Below are positions 62,463 to 64,000 of a stretch of 64,000 bases of DNA, piece after piece. The notes under the pieces are model-generated. The model ran no database searches. It worked only from the letters and a program-made list of their open reading frames with translations, and had not been told where the DNA came from. Numbering within the stretch: position 1 is the stretch's first letter; each line of letters starts with the position of its first letter. The DNA comes from Mycoplasmatota bacterium. Lineage in GTDB: Bacteria > Bacillota_I > Bacilli_A > Izemoplasmatales > Hujiaoplasmataceae. The stretch lies in assembly GCA_018622675.1 (NCBI GenBank), contig CP076020.1:744001-808000 (forward strand), written 5' to 3'. A program made the translations under genes and the position numbers.

Positions 62463-64000
62463 ATGAGTAAAATAAGATTTTTTGCCTTAGGTGGCTTAGG
62501 TGATACTGGAAAAAACCTATATGTATTAGAAATAAACAGTAAATTAATCATTTTAGATAGTGGATTACAACATCCTACAGGGGATTTATTAGGTGTTGAT
62601 GCACTTGTGCCTGATATATCATATCTAGAATCAAGAAAGAACGATATCGTGGGTATCTTTTTATCACATGCACATGATAGAAACATTGGTGCTTTACCTT
62701 TATTGTTACAAACATTTAAAAAACCAGTTTATGCAACTGATTATACAATAGAAATGGCCAAGGATTTATTAAAAGAGTATGATATGGATCCTGAAAAATA
62801 TGTTTTTAAAACCATGCAATATAAAAATCCAATCAAGTTTAAGGATTTTAAGGTTGAATTTGTACAAACAACACATTCTGTTCCTTTAAGTGCAGCCATC
62901 GTTATTTACACAAAAGATGGCGCTGTTGTTTATGCTACAGACTATACTTTTGACCAAAATGTGAACGAGTATTTTAAAACTGATTTTCAAAAACTCGCTA
63001 GAATTGCTGATAATGGTGTACTTGCCTTTTTAGGTGAATCTGGTGGTGCTTTAAATTTCGGTCACTCAAGTACTGATGGAAATTTAAAGAGAACCATAAG
63101 AAAAACATTTAAAAGAGCCAAACATAGAATTATTGTTAACATGTATTCAACTGAATTAACAACCATTCAAATGGTTGTTAATGAGGCCATTAAGTTCAAT
63201 AAAAAATTAGCGATCATTGGTCGAAAAGCACAAAGATTGGTTTTTATTGGCGAACAAATGGGTTATATTAAAATACCAAATGAAAGTCTAGTCAATTTAA
63301 AATTTATTGATAATAACAATAAAAATGAGTTTGATGATGTTGTCTTTTTAGTGACAGGTGAAAGACATGAACCATTCTTTATGTTACAAAGAATGGCCAA
63401 AGCTTATGATAGATTGGTTCATTTAATTGAATCCGATACTATCCTTGCCATGGCACCACCTGTTATTGGTACTGAAAAGATAGCTGCTAAGACATTTAAT
63501 ATCCTTTCTGAAATAGGCTGTGATGTTGTTAAGGTTGATAAAGATTATTTATCACAGTTCCATGCAGCAAGTGAAGACATTAAACTCATGTATTCTTTGT
63601 TAAAGCCTAAATATATCATTCCAATCAATGGTGACTACCGAATGTTACAAGCACAAGCATCAATTGCTAAAGAGTATGGCTATAAAGAAGAAAACATTTT
63701 AGTTTTAGACAATGGTGAAGTCATCGCCTTTAATCAAGGTAATATTGAAAAGCATCATGATATGGTTGAAAACGGCACTGTGATGATTGATGGTAACTTT
63801 GAAACTGATTTAAACTCTATCGTTTTAAAAGAAAGAGAACTGTTATCACAAGATGGCTTTTTAATTGTTACAGCCAATGTTGATGCCAAAGAGAAAATCA
63901 TGTTAAATAAACCTGAAGTTGTTTCTAGAGGCTATTTATTCATGAAGGATAATGAAGAAATAATCAAACAAATTGAAATCATTTATGAATTAGAAACAAA
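62463..64000 (+). CDS. rnjB: RNase J2-like protein (partial, C-terminus outside window)
   Basis: At least 512 residues of a metallo-beta-lactamase/beta-CASP protein of the RNase J family. The usual HxHxDH motif is replaced by SHAHDRNIGA (H69, H71, then D72-R73-N74), losing the Asp-His pair. The later HVSGH element reads FHAASEDIKLM, and the PVHGEYR element reads PINGDYR, so several metal ligands are missing. This matches the RNase J2 type, a largely inactive partner of J1. The beta-CASP, MNMYSTE-like and C-terminal linker regions are present. TATAAT at 62425-62430 is a likely -10; SD is weak. Confidence 0.88.
   Translation, partial: MSKIRFFALGGLGDTGKNLYVLEINSKLIILDSGLQHPTGDLLGVDALVPDISYLESRKNDIVGIFLSHAHDRNIGALPLLLQTFKKPVYATDYTIEMAKDLLKEYDMDPEKYVFKTMQYKNPIKFKDFKVEFVQTTHSVPLSAAIVIYTKDGAVVYATDYTFDQNVNEYFKTDFQKLARIADNGVLAFLGESGGALNFGHSSTDGNLKRTIRKTFKRAKHRIIVNMYSTELTTIQMVVNEAIKFNKKLAIIGRKAQRLVFIGEQMGYIKIPNESLVNLKFIDNNNKNEFDDVVFLVTGERHEPFFMLQRMAKAYDRLVHLIESDTILAMAPPVIGTEKIAAKTFNILSEIGCDVVKVDKDYLSQFHAASEDIKLMYSLLKPKYIIPINGDYRMLQAQASIAKEYGYKEENILVLDNGEVIAFNQGNIEKHHDMVENGTVMIDGNFETDLNSIVLKERELLSQDGFLIVTANVDAKEKIMLNKPEVVSRGYLFMKDNEEIIKQIEIIYELET

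Overview
The window is AT-rich, tightly packed DNA from a low-GC Gram-positive bacterium. UGA acts as a stop (several genes end in TGA) and tryptophan is TGG, so the standard bacterial code applies. RNase J, RecU, SepF, YlmG/YggT, T-box leaders, SurE, ThiT and FtsZ, a B. subtilis-like gene order (yggS-sepF-yggT-ileS) without ylmH or divIVA, and the absence of any visible cell-wall gene suggest a wall-less or wall-reduced relative of the Acholeplasma/Izemoplasma group. This placement is an inference. No rRNA, tRNA, phage, IS element or CRISPR array was seen. Nearly all intergenic gaps are short and hold SD sites, terminators or riboswitches.

Layout. 1-1.2 kb: a partial coiled-coil protein on the minus strand. 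1.3-5.9 kb: ruvB, queA, a minus-strand queuosine-precursor transporter behind a candidate preQ1 riboswitch, pduL and tgt. 5.9-7.1 kb: ftsZ. 7.2-10 kb: two tandem mgtE-type Mg2+ transporters. 10-15.5 kb: yhbY, surE, a 55-residue membrane protein, yggS, sepF, yggT, then T-box/ileS. 15.6-20.1 kb: deoC, a membrane protein, deoD and the M16 pair ymfF/ymfH. 20.1-26.7 kb: ysxC, a methyltransferase, T-box/nudix/valS, folC and radC. 26.7-29.9 kb: a cobalamin riboswitch driving a repeat lipoprotein, a membrane-anchored relative and an ECF-type S component. 29.9-38.3 kb: lipase, glpK, DUF3137/LemA pair, small SSB, thyA-folA-plsC-chr-chr, YcxB-like protein. 38.4-40.5 kb: a TetR protein with an apparently dead ABC-ATPase half plus an ABC-2-like permease. 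40.5-51 kb: a trypsin-like lipoprotein and two very large CvpA-like repeat proteins (2246 and 875 aa). 51.1-58.1 kb: a 5'-nucleotidase lipoprotein, a histidine phosphatase, pyrimidine-nucleoside phosphorylase, TPP riboswitch/thiT, CIRCE-like/htpG and a small unknown gene. 58.2-64 kb: a membrane-anchored glycoside-hydrolase-like protein, glnA, recU and a partial RNase J2-like gene.

Physiology. The cell salvages rather than synthesises: nucleosides (deoC, deoD, pdp, external 5'-nucleotidase), queuosine precursor (transporter + tgt + queA), thiamine (ThiT) and probably cobalamin. The two vitamin systems carry only S components, so they presumably share an ECF energising module encoded elsewhere.

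The strongest candidates for undescribed biology are: (1) the paired CvpA-like giant proteins with about 18 and 4 copies of a degenerate ~90-100 residue repeat centred on an ILHATIS-like motif, predicted to face outwards; (2) the B12-riboswitch locus with triplicated DUF4430-like domains; (3) a TetR-pseudo-ABC fusion; and (4) two genes whose Shine-Dalgarno sequence is separated from the start codon by a perfect hairpin, leaving the same 10-nt effective spacing in both.
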